A stretch of DNA of 64,000 nucleotides from an uncultured Psychroserpens sp. (GTDB lineage: Bacteria > Bacteroidota > Bacteroidia > Flavobacteriales > Flavobacteriaceae), in NCBI RefSeq assembly GCF_947492715.1, contig NZ_CANLNS010000004.1:273082-337081 (forward strand), read 5' to 3'. Position numbers and translations under genes: made by a program. The notes under the pieces are model-generated. The model saw only the letters and a list, made by a program, of their open reading frames with translations. It was not told the DNA's origin and searched no databases. Below, in pieces: positions 1 to 8,762 of the stretch (the first letter of the stretch is position 1; every line of letters starts with the position of its first letter).

Positions 1-112
1 ATGTTCCCAAAAACATATCATAATCTCTACCCTCGCCTTCCATTAGATATTGAGCAACTCCTCCAGCAAACGCTCCTTTGCTTCCTCCTCCAGATATAAC
101 CAATGCTCTCAA
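1..112 (-). CDS. Patatin-like phospholipase, N-terminal fragment (cut by window edge)
   Basis: Only the first 37 codons lie in the window; the gene continues past base 1. The fragment reads (M)RALVISGGGSKGAFAGG and then a short helix. This is the patatin N-terminus: a beta strand followed by the glycine-rich oxyanion-hole loop GGGxKG. The catalytic GxSxG and Asp lie outside the window. The family consists of serine lipid acyl hydrolases. The reading frame has a stop four codons upstream, so the start must be the TTG at 112-110, one base after the stop of the M1 peptidase gene. That spacing implies cotranscription and probably translational coupling with it. Family assignment is firm; substrate and location are unknown. 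Confidence 0.8.
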   Translation of the reverse strand, partial: MRALVISGGGSKGAFAGGVAQYLMEGEGRDYDMFLGT

Positions 113-113
113 A

Positions 114-2099
114 TTAGTTTGTTTTTATTGTATTAATTAACGATTTATAACGCTCACTTGCCTCAAGCTCCGCAATCATGTTTTTAGCATATTTTGAAAA
201 TCTCCAATTATGATGTTTACTAGCCTCTAAAAGACTTTCTATAGATTTTCTTTCAAAACCTCCAAGTAGTTTTAAATAATTAAAGGCGTTTAAACGCAAC
301 TCAAAATGTTGCCCAGGTAAACTATATGATATCAGTTCATTTAAGACCTCTTGTTTGTTTTCGGGTTGGTACTCAAGCGTATTTAAATGCAACGCCAACC
401 AAAGCAATCTTACATTAAGATCATTAAACCCCTTAATCTCTTTGGTTTTCTGTAAGTATTTTACACGATCCTCAGGAAAACTAGCCCATAAATGATACAT
501 TGCATTTTCAACGGTAATATAAGACTTATCATCCAAAAGTGATTCGTAGGCTTCTTTAAAATCTAGAGGAATCTTATCGACGTGCCTAGCAATAGCCTGA
601 CGCACTTCTAAATCATTTTGAAAAGCACTAAGTTCTATTTTATCTGGAATTTGACTAATCACTTTTACTTTCGCTTTATCCGAAATATAAGATGTTAGAT
701 ATGCTTTGCATTTTGATGTATAAGCCTCACAGTCAACCATAAAATATTCTTGCATAAATGGAGACTGATTTAGGCTTTTAACCATAGCATCTTCTGGAAG
801 CGTTTCATCTTCAAGCCATACTTTAACAAATTCTGACAGATCTAAACCACTAGCTTTTTCTATTTCAGAAATAAAATCTGAAGTCTCAACATTAGCAAAT
901 TGATGCTTTTCCAAATAGGCTTTTACAGCAACCCTAAAGGCCTCATCACCAACTTGCTCTCGCAACACATGCAAAGCCCAAGCTCCTTTCTTATAAAACG
1001 TTGTACTGCTAGATTTCGGATCTAACAGTGATGTACTTTGTCCTGCTGTTTCTTGTGCAATTAACTCTTGAGCATTTTCAAATAACTGCCAATAATAATG
1101 CTTGTCCCCAAAAACATCTCGTTCTGCCAACAAAGCATAGTATGTTGCAAATCCTTCCTGCAACCAATGATGCTCTCCAGATTTTGCTGTAACATAATCA
1201 CCAAACCATTGATGCGCTAATTCATGTGCATTAACAGTAATGTAATTTTTATCATTAAACGCTGTAGAATCTACTACAAAACTATCTGAAAAAATAGTAA
1301 GCCCTGTGTTTTCCATACCAGAATACAAGAAATCCTTTACAGGAACTTGTTTGTAATTTTGCCAAGGATAAGCTACACCTATTTCTTCCTCTAAAAAATC
1401 GAACATTTGCTTCGTATAGCGATAAGTAGGTTCAACTTTAAGCGAATCTTCAGGATAATAATAGTATTCTAGAGGTATACCACTTTTTGAAGTCTCTGTT
1501 TTTTTATCATATTTACCAATCACCAAAGCCACGAGATAACTTGACATTGGGTTTTTCATATCGTATTGCCATTTGGTTGAAACATCTCCAACCTCTTTTT
1601 TTACTAACATTCCATTAGCCAAAACTTCATAATCATTCTCAAATGTTATTGTGATATCAAATTCAACTTTATCGTTAACATCATCAATACTAGGCAACCA
1701 ATTACTTGTATATTTTCCTTGACCTTGAGTCCAAATTTGGTCACCCAAGGCATATATCGCTTTTTTAGGTTTATGAGCAACCCAATTAATTTGCAACTCA
1801 TAGACCGTATTGGCTTTAAATTTATTTTTGACAATTATATGTTCTCCGTCATATTCATGTAGTCGCGTTTTACCATCCAATGCAACGGCATGCTGTTGAA
1901 AATTCCTAGCATCAAGATAAATTGAATCTACATCCTTAAGTATCTCGAACCTATAATTTGCCTCACCGCCAAACTCATCTAAATCATGATTGACACTATA
2001 CAAATTAACCTTGACAGTTTTAAAATCCACATACTCAGTTTGCTGGGCAAACATATTTCCGAAGGCAACCAAAAACAAACATTGAATTATTTTTCTCAT
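114..2099 (-). CDS. M1 family zinc aminopeptidase, secreted
   Basis: Protein of 661 residues with a signal peptide (about residues 1-19, cleaved near FAQ-Q). The N-terminal half is the beta-saddle domain of M1 enzymes. The substrate-binding GxMEN variant GMENTG is at 261-266. The zinc site is HELAH at 292-296 with the third ligand Glu at 315 (QEGFATYY), the classic HExxH-18-E arrangement. The M1 family removes N-terminal amino acids from peptides; the signal peptide places this member in the envelope. The C-terminal third is helical, as in family members. It lies 29 bases downstream of the PNGase F-like gene and just ahead of the patatin gene, all on the minus strand, suggesting one transcript for processing glycoproteins, peptides and lipids. 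Confidence 0.93.
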   Translation of the reverse strand: MRKIIQCLFLVAFGNMFAQQTEYVDFKTVKVNLYSVNHDLDEFGGEANYRFEILKDVDSIYLDARNFQQHAVALDGKTRLHEYDGEHIIVKNKFKANTVYELQINWVAHKPKKAIYALGDQIWTQGQGKYTSNWLPSIDDVNDKVEFDITITFENDYEVLANGMLVKKEVGDVSTKWQYDMKNPMSSYLVALVIGKYDKKTETSKSGIPLEYYYYPEDSLKVEPTYRYTKQMFDFLEEEIGVAYPWQNYKQVPVKDFLYSGMENTGLTIFSDSFVVDSTAFNDKNYITVNAHELAHQWFGDYVTAKSGEHHWLQEGFATYYALLAERDVFGDKHYYWQLFENAQELIAQETAGQSTSLLDPKSSSTTFYKKGAWALHVLREQVGDEAFRVAVKAYLEKHQFANVETSDFISEIEKASGLDLSEFVKVWLEDETLPEDAMVKSLNQSPFMQEYFMVDCEAYTSKCKAYLTSYISDKAKVKVISQIPDKIELSAFQNDLEVRQAIARHVDKIPLDFKEAYESLLDDKSYITVENAMYHLWASFPEDRVKYLQKTKEIKGFNDLNVRLLWLALHLNTLEYQPENKQEVLNELISYSLPGQHFELRLNAFNYLKLLGGFERKSIESLLEASKHHNWRFSKYAKNMIAELEASERYKSLINTIKTN

Positions 2100-2128
2100 G
2101 CGTATTATATAGCAAAAACGAGACCAGT

Positions 2129-3829
2129 TTAATCGGTCACTACAGGTTTAGTAATTGGCGTATTACTTTTAACAACAACAAAAGTAGAGGTTGCATAAAA
2201 AGCGTTTCCGTTTTGACCATCATTCGTCCAACCGCCTTCATAAGTATACTCAAAGCCAAAAGTATTTCCAGCCATATTAGTTGCAAAATCGTCAATTCTA
2301 TAAGGCACCACCATACCTGGACACCAACCAGCACGATCTGGCTGCCAATTTCCTGGCTCTTGATTATTAACAGGGTTAGATGCGCAATCTAAAGGCCCCA
2401 TATCATGCTGAAACGTATTCACGCCGTTAATCCTAACATCATGAGTTCTAAAACACCATTCGGCACAAGTTCTTCCTCCAATTGCCGGAGACGCTTGCCC
2501 CCAACCAGAAATAACAGTTCTTAAGTGGGTACTTTCAGCATTTGCTGGTATCGATATCGTTTTATCCAAATCCATACTATGTACAGTGCCATAAGGCACA
2601 CCAGAGCTAGACCAATCATCATAAGCAATAACTCTAGAAATCGCATAATATGGATAATCTGGCGTCCCTTCGATGAAATCAAAATCGACAGTTACCTCAT
2701 AACCTCTAGCGTTCCAGCACTCTGTTCTAATTCTTAATTCTGCTGATCCAGACAACAGCGATTTAAAATCGGTGACATCAAACTCAAACCCTCTATCTAA
2801 CTGACTATTATCATTCCAATAAGGCGTGATGTAACGTCCCAACTCATACAACTCGCCAGATGCATCATCCTTTATTTTAACATTAGCATACACGTCCCAT
2901 TCGTCGCAACCTCCAGTTGGACATGTTAATTTCACATACATTTTTATCGTCTCAATATTGGACACATCATCATGAAGACTAAAGGTTTGCGTAGCCGACT
3001 GATTAAATCCACCACCAAAAGCCAAACGCTCTTTGTCGAATGTGAGATAATTATGAACAATAGGAATCCCTGTACCAGACAACGCTACTTCAGCCGTTTC
3101 TGCACCTTCACTCTCCAAACTCAAAACTCCCATAGCGTCTCCTAACTCTGTAGGTGCAAAACGCACAAACACCGTCGTTTGGTTATTTACAGTTCCTGAT
3201 GCTATTTGCTGAACATCGGAAAAACTCGTACCATCAAGCGATATCTCAAAGCCTTCAGAAACACTCAAATTAATTGCAGCACTAAGATTATTGCCATCAA
3301 CAAAAAGAGCTGAAGCGGCAGATTGCTGAGCTATAGGTGTGTCCTGAAAATTGAAACTAGAAACATTAATATTAATTATTGGAGCAGTACTCAAACCAAC
3401 ACCTGTGAGACTTATTGTTCTTGTTGTCGCCGAATTACTCTGCAAAGACAACTCTCCCGAAACAGGGCCCAATGCACTAGCAGAAGGCGAAAATCGCACA
3501 AAAAGTGTTTGATTTCCTGCATTCGCTACATCCTTACTAATGGTCAACTGGTTTGAAAAACTAGAATCATCTAAAGAGATTTCAAAATTAGCCGTAGAAG
3601 AAATCGCCACATTAGCACTTAAATTATCTCCGCTTACTTCTATGCTCTGTGAGGCAGAATGCGCCAACACATTCACTTCTCCAAAAGCCCCAATAGAACC
3701 TGTAATCACAATATTTGACGATGTTGTTCCTCCATCAGAACCATCTTCACTACTACAATTAACAACAATTAAAACAATAATTAGCACTGCAAATAAGGCA
3801 AGGCTCTTTTTTAAATAAACGGCTTTCAT
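2129..3829 (-). CDS. PNGase F-like peptide-N-glycosidase, surface lipoprotein with two ASH-like repeats
   Basis: 566 residues. Residues 1-25 form a lipoprotein signal with lipidated Cys25, followed by SSEDG, which resembles the acidic surface-export signal of Bacteroidota. Residues about 40-145 and 150-255 are two similar immunoglobulin-like repeats (ASH/choice-of-anchor type, each with NFEISLD/GFEISLD and VRFxP). Residues about 258-566 match the whole of Elizabethkingia PNGase F, from TFDK near the start to SNTPI near the C-terminus. The three catalytic residues of PNGase F (Asp60, Glu118, Glu206 in the mature enzyme) fall here at Asp312 (CDEWD), Glu370 (RTECW) and Glu457 (CAEWCFRTH). The family cleaves N-linked glycans from asparagine. 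The classical enzyme is secreted and about 350 residues long, so the repeats and lipid anchor are additions. First gene of a probable operon with M1 peptidase and patatin genes. Confidence 0.93.
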   Translation of the reverse strand: MKAVYLKKSLALFAVLIIVLIVVNCSSEDGSDGGTTSSNIVITGSIGAFGEVNVLAHSASQSIEVSGDNLSANVAISSTANFEISLDDSSFSNQLTISKDVANAGNQTLFVRFSPSASALGPVSGELSLQSNSATTRTISLTGVGLSTAPIININVSSFNFQDTPIAQQSAASALFVDGNNLSAAINLSVSEGFEISLDGTSFSDVQQIASGTVNNQTTVFVRFAPTELGDAMGVLSLESEGAETAEVALSGTGIPIVHNYLTFDKERLAFGGGFNQSATQTFSLHDDVSNIETIKMYVKLTCPTGGCDEWDVYANVKIKDDASGELYELGRYITPYWNDNSQLDRGFEFDVTDFKSLLSGSAELRIRTECWNARGYEVTVDFDFIEGTPDYPYYAISRVIAYDDWSSSGVPYGTVHSMDLDKTISIPANAESTHLRTVISGWGQASPAIGGRTCAEWCFRTHDVRINGVNTFQHDMGPLDCASNPVNNQEPGNWQPDRAGWCPGMVVPYRIDDFATNMAGNTFGFEYTYEGGWTNDGQNGNAFYATSTFVVVKSNTPITKPVVTD

Positions 3830-3915
3830 ATCTTTAAAATATTTTTTTCTACAATGTATAGATTATAATAACTCCAAAAAAGCAAAATTGATAATAATAC
3901 ATTAGAAAAAAGTGA

Positions 3916-3923
3916 TAATTTTG
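3916..3923 (+). promoter_or_regulatory. Putative -7 element ahead of recG
   Basis: TAATTTTG matches the Bacteroidota -7 consensus TAnnTTTG and ends five bases before the recG ATG, so the transcript would have almost no leader. I see no well-spaced -33 TTTG, so this rests on one box. Confidence 0.4.
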
Positions 3924-3928
3924 ACTAG

Positions 3929-6031
3929 ATGAGCGTTAATTTACAAACTCCAATAGATTATCTTAAAGGTGTTGGCCCCAATCGTGCTGATTTACTTCGC
4001 AGCGAACTTGGAATTCATACGTATCAAGATTTAATCAACCTTTTCCCTAATCGCTATTTAGATCGCACTAAATATCATAAAATCAGCGAATTACAGCGCA
4101 ATAGTGCTGATGTTCAAATTGTTGGAAAAATTACAGGGTTCAAAGAAGTTGCGCAAAAGCGAGGAAAACGCCTGATTGGCACATTTCAGGATGATACGGG
4201 AAAAATTGATCTTGTATGGTTTCGTGGGCAAAAATGGATTAGAGACAGTATAAAACTCAATACGCCCTATGTTATCTTCGGAAAGATTAATTGGTTCAAT
4301 GGCGTCTATAACATGCCACATCCCGAATTAGAATTGCTAAGTGATCACAAAAAAAGTCTTCGCTCTTCAATGCAAGCCGTTTATCCATCAACAGAAAAAT
4401 TAGCGAACAAAGGAATCACAAATCGTGTACTGACGAAAATCATGCAAAGTTTGTTTTTAGAAACTAAAGGACGCTTCTCTGAAACACTTTCAGACCACCT
4501 TATTTCTGAGCTTAAATTATTACCCAAAAGTGATGCTCTTTTTAATGTACATTTCCCTAAAAGTCAAAAGCTATTATCGCGGTCAGAATTCAGACTAAAA
4601 TTTGAAGAACTATTCTATATTCAATTGCAGTTAATTTTAAAAAATCTTATTCATAAATCAAAAATAAAAGGCTTTCCATTTAAATCTGTTGGAGATTATT
4701 TTAACAGCTTTTACAAAAACAATTTACCCTTCGATTTAACCAATGCGCAAAAACGTGTTTTAAAAGAAATTAGACATGATTTAGGTAGCAATGCACAAAT
4801 GAACAGATTATTGCAAGGAGATGTAGGTTCTGGAAAAACGATAGTCGCCTTCATGTCAATGTTAATGGCGCTTGACAACGGTTTTCAAGCCTGCTTAATG
4901 GCTCCGACTGAAATTTTGTCAGTCCAACACTATCAAGGATTACTTGACTTATCTAAAGAATTGAATATCAGCATTAAACTGTTAACTGGCTCAACTAATA
5001 CTTCAGACAGGAGGAAAATTCACGAATCACTCGAAAATGGCGATTTACAGATTCTAATTGGCACGCACGCATTGCTCGAAGATAAGGTAAAATTTAAAAA
5101 TTTAGGGCTCGCAATTATTGACGAACAGCATCGATTTGGAGTTGCACAGCGTTCGAAATTATGGAAAAAAAACACCTCTCCTCCACACATTTTAGTAATG
5201 ACTGCAACACCAATTCCAAGGACTTTAGCGATGTCTGTTTATGGCGATTTAGACATCTCAATTATTGATGAATTACCGCCTGGAAGACAAGCCATAAAAA
5301 CTGTTCATCGCTATGATAAAAATCGCCTTAAAGTTATGCGATTTATGCGTGATGAAATTGAAAAAGGACGACAAATTTATGTTGTATATCCATTGATCCA
5401 AGAAAGCTCTGCTTTAGATTATAAAGATCTAATGGACGGTTATGAAAGTATTGTTAGAGAGTTTCCGCAGCCCAACTATCAAATATCCATAGTTCACGGA
5501 AAAATGAAACCTGTCGACAAAGATTATGAAATGCAACGCTTTGTTAAGGGAGAAACCCAAATTATGGTCGCAACTACAGTTATAGAAGTTGGTGTTAACG
5601 TTCCTAATGCCTCAGTTATGATTATTGAAAGCGCCGAACGTTTTGGTTTAGCGCAGCTTCATCAGTTAAGAGGTCGTGTTGGTCGTGGTGCAGAAAAGAG
5701 CTATTGCATTTTAATGACAAGTCACAAATTAAGTGAGGACAGTAAAACACGGTTAGAAACCATGACGCGCACTAGTGACGGATTTGAAATCGCAGAGGTT
5801 GATCTTAAACTTCGCGGCCCAGGAGACATTATGGGAACACAACAAAGCGGTGTTTTAAATTTAAAAATAGCCAACATCATTAAAGACAAAGATATTTTAC
5901 AAAGCGCTCGTTTTTATGCTAAACAGATCCTTAACCAAGACCCTTCTTTAGGCTTGCCAGAGCATACAACTATCCTTAAAACCTATCGCGAACTCAGTAA
6001 ATACAAGAACATTTGGAATTATATTTCTTAA
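3929..6031 (+). CDS. recG: ATP-dependent DNA helicase RecG
   Basis: 700 residues, the usual RecG length. The N-terminal wedge/OB-fold region spans about residues 1-250. The helicase core follows: Walker A GDVGSGKT at 297-304, motif II DEQH at 398-401 followed by RFG, motif III TATPIPRT, and the C-terminal RecA-like domain with QLRGRVGRG. The C-terminal TRTSDGFEIAEVDLKLRGPGD block is specific to RecG. RecG remodels stalled replication forks and branched recombination intermediates in the cytoplasm. It is a single plus-strand gene between two minus-strand genes, convergent with the M28 peptidase gene downstream. The ATG start has no competing upstream start. Confidence 0.98.
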   Translation: MSVNLQTPIDYLKGVGPNRADLLRSELGIHTYQDLINLFPNRYLDRTKYHKISELQRNSADVQIVGKITGFKEVAQKRGKRLIGTFQDDTGKIDLVWFRGQKWIRDSIKLNTPYVIFGKINWFNGVYNMPHPELELLSDHKKSLRSSMQAVYPSTEKLANKGITNRVLTKIMQSLFLETKGRFSETLSDHLISELKLLPKSDALFNVHFPKSQKLLSRSEFRLKFEELFYIQLQLILKNLIHKSKIKGFPFKSVGDYFNSFYKNNLPFDLTNAQKRVLKEIRHDLGSNAQMNRLLQGDVGSGKTIVAFMSMLMALDNGFQACLMAPTEILSVQHYQGLLDLSKELNISIKLLTGSTNTSDRRKIHESLENGDLQILIGTHALLEDKVKFKNLGLAIIDEQHRFGVAQRSKLWKKNTSPPHILVMTATPIPRTLAMSVYGDLDISIIDELPPGRQAIKTVHRYDKNRLKVMRFMRDEIEKGRQIYVVYPLIQESSALDYKDLMDGYESIVREFPQPNYQISIVHGKMKPVDKDYEMQRFVKGETQIMVATTVIEVGVNVPNASVMIIESAERFGLAQLHQLRGRVGRGAEKSYCILMTSHKLSEDSKTRLETMTRTSDGFEIAEVDLKLRGPGDIMGTQQSGVLNLKIANIIKDKDILQSARFYAKQILNQDPSLGLPEHTTILKTYRELSKYKNIWNYIS

Positions 6032-6059
6032 CATGTAATTGTCAGGTCTAAACAAGTTA

Positions 6060-7703
6060 TTAATTGTTAGACATGCTTTTATCCCTAACGATTTTGTATT
6101 CTGACCCTTCATTCCAGTTAGGCCAAGCAGTTGAATTTGCTAATTCTAATCCTGTTAAAAAATTAAGCTGAGCATCAAAAGTTATATTAGCACAGTTAAA
6201 TCCGTCGTAAAATTCATCTGTGACCTTATGATAATGCGTTGTCACAAAAGTCATTATTTTCTCTTCCTCTTTTTTATCACCACTTAATGGGTCAAAATTT
6301 CCAACATTCCATACGGCTGGCACTCCTTTTTTTACAAATGGATAATGATCAGATCTCTGAAAAACGTTACCAGGCAGCTTCTCCCCTTTCGTTTGAACAA
6401 TTTCCCTTCCAAGTTTAGATGCAGCCATATTAACTATGGTATCCATTTCTGTATGACTTTCGATAACATTAATAACCATACGCATTTTATCTACCGCAAA
6501 ACTGGCATCGGCATTAATAACACATGCTGTTTTGTTTAAAGGGTACAATGGGTTATTAGCATAATGCTCTGCTCCAAATAATCCCATTTCCTCTGCTGAA
6601 GTAAACAAAAACAAAATAGTACGCTCTGGTTTCTTCTCTAATTTTGAAAACGCCCTTGCCACTTCAAGTTGCATTGCTGTACCAGAAGCATTATCAATGG
6701 CACCATTAAAAATCGAATCGTTTCCTATATGTCCAGCCCTAAAACCAACATGATCCCAATGTGCTGTATACAATACATATTCATCAGGTCGCTTTGCTCC
6801 TTTTATCATTCCTACAACATTCTTAGTGCGCATTACATCCTCATATGTTGCACTTAACGATAAAGAAACCTTAGCTTTCAAAGGATATGGAGAAAATGCT
6901 TTAGATAGGGCTTTTTCAATATAGTTAGAATAATAGTCCGAGTTTTTAAATAGATCATTAGCTAGTCGTTTAGAAATCAAACCAGAGAATTTCAAATTAT
7001 CTGAAGCCAACTGTGGTTGACCCTCTATAAAATTTGGAGCATCAGAATCATCCTTTACTGCCTCCCAATCGATGGCGTCATCATGAATCATTACAAGACC
7101 AATTGCTCCGCGTTTTGCGGCCTCCTTTTTCTTATACTTTACACCTGCATAATACGTTGGATTTTCCCCTTTAAAAAGTTTTGGATCTTTTGAATGATAT
7201 CCAGGATCACTAAACAAAACGACAACAACCTTACCTTTTACATCAATATCTTTATAATCATCCCAACCAAATTGAGGCGCTACAATACCAAAGCCTGCAT
7301 ACACCATCTCTACCCCTTTTACATCAATAGTTTCATCTAATTTGTAAGTCGTTTTGGCATAAAAGTCCTTTTGAAAACTATAATCGCTAGTTTCATTTTC
7401 GAAATTAATAGTCATATTACTGCAATTAGAAGATTTTACTTTTTGAATTTTGAATTCTTGAAAATAGCTACCCTTATTCGCTGGAAGCACCTTGAATTCT
7501 TCCAATTGAGACTTTATATAATGTATTGTTTTTTCTTCGCCAATTGTTCCTGGCTTCCTTCCTAAGAATGCATCTGAAGCTAGAACCTTAATATGTTTTT
7601 CAACATTTTCATCTGTAATTAAAGATTCTGGGGCTTCAATTTGAGCATTACATGACATTGCAGCTAATAACAATATAGTAAGTAACGTTACATGATTTTT
7701 CAT
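6060..7703 (-). CDS. M28 family metallopeptidase with PA domain, putative lipoprotein
   Basis: I choose the ATG at 7703 rather than an upstream in-frame start, because it begins directly with a signal sequence ending in AAMSC, a plausible lipobox with Cys at residue 18; this gives 547 residues. A protease-associated (PA) domain lies at about 120-240, inserted in the zinc peptidase domain. Zinc-site residues of family M28 are visible: His315 (AHWDHVG), Asp337 (GAIDNASGT), Glu371/372 (SAEEMG), a later Asp (NADASF) and a C-terminal His (RSDHYPF). M28 enzymes are co-catalytic di-zinc aminopeptidases or carboxypeptidases; the exact substrate cannot be read from sequence. The gene converges with recG. 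Two more M28 genes occur at 51165-53872. Confidence 0.9.
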   Translation of the reverse strand: MKNHVTLLTILLLAAMSCNAQIEAPESLITDENVEKHIKVLASDAFLGRKPGTIGEEKTIHYIKSQLEEFKVLPANKGSYFQEFKIQKVKSSNCSNMTINFENETSDYSFQKDFYAKTTYKLDETIDVKGVEMVYAGFGIVAPQFGWDDYKDIDVKGKVVVVLFSDPGYHSKDPKLFKGENPTYYAGVKYKKKEAAKRGAIGLVMIHDDAIDWEAVKDDSDAPNFIEGQPQLASDNLKFSGLISKRLANDLFKNSDYYSNYIEKALSKAFSPYPLKAKVSLSLSATYEDVMRTKNVVGMIKGAKRPDEYVLYTAHWDHVGFRAGHIGNDSIFNGAIDNASGTAMQLEVARAFSKLEKKPERTILFLFTSAEEMGLFGAEHYANNPLYPLNKTACVINADASFAVDKMRMVINVIESHTEMDTIVNMAASKLGREIVQTKGEKLPGNVFQRSDHYPFVKKGVPAVWNVGNFDPLSGDKKEEEKIMTFVTTHYHKVTDEFYDGFNCANITFDAQLNFLTGLELANSTAWPNWNEGSEYKIVRDKSMSNN

Positions 7704-7775
7704 ACAGTTTAGTTTAAAAACCAAACATAAATCATTAAAAAGCAAAAGAATTGTAATTTTTAGACATCAGAAACT

Positions 7776-8618
7776 TTACCAGCGATCATTGATAATATTT
7801 AAATACTCGCCTTCAGAAAGGCTACGGTCTTTATTAAAAAACTGTTTCGGCGTTAATGATGTAAACTGTTTAAACTCTTTTATAAAGTGAGATTGATCAA
7901 AGAAACCATTGCGATAAGCCATTTGAGTTAAGTTCTCAGAAGCATAAGTCATTGTAGATGAAATACTGGCATTAAATCTTATGATTCTAAGGTATTGCTT
8001 TGGTGTTAATCCGAGGTATTTAAGAAACAAGCGTTCCATTTTCTTGTAGTTCAAACCAAAATGAGTTGTTAATTGATCAAATCTTAAATTCCCCTTTCTT
8101 TCATGGATAAAACTAACAATAGCCTCCATTAATTCAAAATTTGTATTGAACTCTAATACTTTAAGTTTTTTATACATATACTGCTCTATAAGTTTAATCT
8201 TATCAAATACAGTCTGAGCTTCGAGTATCTTGTGCTCCACATCTAATAAATCTGTATCGCTTAAGGTATCTATATTCGCAAACGTGTTTTGCAATACACG
8301 TATATCCTTTGTAAAAAGCGATATTCCACAAGGCTTTATCTTAAGTCCAAATACTTTTGAATTCACAGAGTTTAACTCATAATTTACGGCATGAGTTTTT
8401 TGTCCGAATATTGAAGCATGCTTTAATGGCAAACTTGTAGTCGATGTACTTAAACTTCTTCCTAAAGCATCATCGCTTTCAATAAAAATAAGACCAAAAG
8501 TACCATCTGGAATTACAAGATCTTGAATGGATGTTTCTAGAAGATTCATGTTCATTGTAAAATAACAATCAACAAACCTTGAAAATAATGGACTCGGTAT
8601 ATATTTTTTAAAGTACAA
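7776..8618 (-). CDS. AraC family transcriptional regulator
   Basis: 280 residues. The N-terminal half resembles the DUF6597-type sensory domain (YIPSPLFSRFVDCYF, then PDGTFGLIF). The C-terminal 100 residues are an AraC DNA-binding domain with two helix-turn-helix units, the second carrying the family signature around FFDQSHFIKEFKQFTSLTP. The start is a TTG at 8618; the frame is closed by a TGA two codons upstream and the next ATG would remove conserved N-terminal residues, so I accept TTG. It is probably a cytoplasmic activator. The effector and target genes are not evident. It lies between an M28 peptidase gene and a DUF2911/TPR gene on the same strand, with a terminator separating it from the latter. 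Confidence 0.88.
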   Translation of the reverse strand: MYFKKYIPSPLFSRFVDCYFTMNMNLLETSIQDLVIPDGTFGLIFIESDDALGRSLSTSTTSLPLKHASIFGQKTHAVNYELNSVNSKVFGLKIKPCGISLFTKDIRVLQNTFANIDTLSDTDLLDVEHKILEAQTVFDKIKLIEQYMYKKLKVLEFNTNFELMEAIVSFIHERKGNLRFDQLTTHFGLNYKKMERLFLKYLGLTPKQYLRIIRFNASISSTMTYASENLTQMAYRNGFFDQSHFIKEFKQFTSLTPKQFFNKDRSLSEGEYLNIINDRW

Positions 8619-8678
8619 TAGTCAAACTTTTAAAACAAACTTAAACGTATTAAGAACTGGTCTCGTTAAATTTCAGTT

Positions 8679-8713
8679 AAAAAAAGCTCAACTTCTTTAA
8701 AAAAGTTGAGCTT
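8679..8713 (-). terminator. Rho-independent terminator of the DUF2911/TPR gene
   Basis: An 11-bp perfect stem (AAGCTCAACTT at 8684-8694 with AAGTTGAGCTT at 8703-8713) and an 8-base loop, followed on the minus strand by a run of seven T (8679-8685). A 20-base perfect palindrome, AAAACATGAATTCATGTTTT, lies just before it. Confidence 0.85.
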
Positions 8714-8762
8714 GAAAACATGAATTCATGTTTTTTATTGATTTGATTGATTGATGAAATCT

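Noticed and set aside
1646..1834. Alternative-frame ORF within the M1 aminopeptidase gene
   Set aside because: It is fully contained in a conserved enzyme gene and has no family features.
8714..8733. The 20-base palindrome AAAACATGAATTCATGTTTT as an operator
   Set aside because: It lies directly behind the DUF2911/TPR gene and before its terminator, so it more likely belongs to the 3' end structure of that mRNA.
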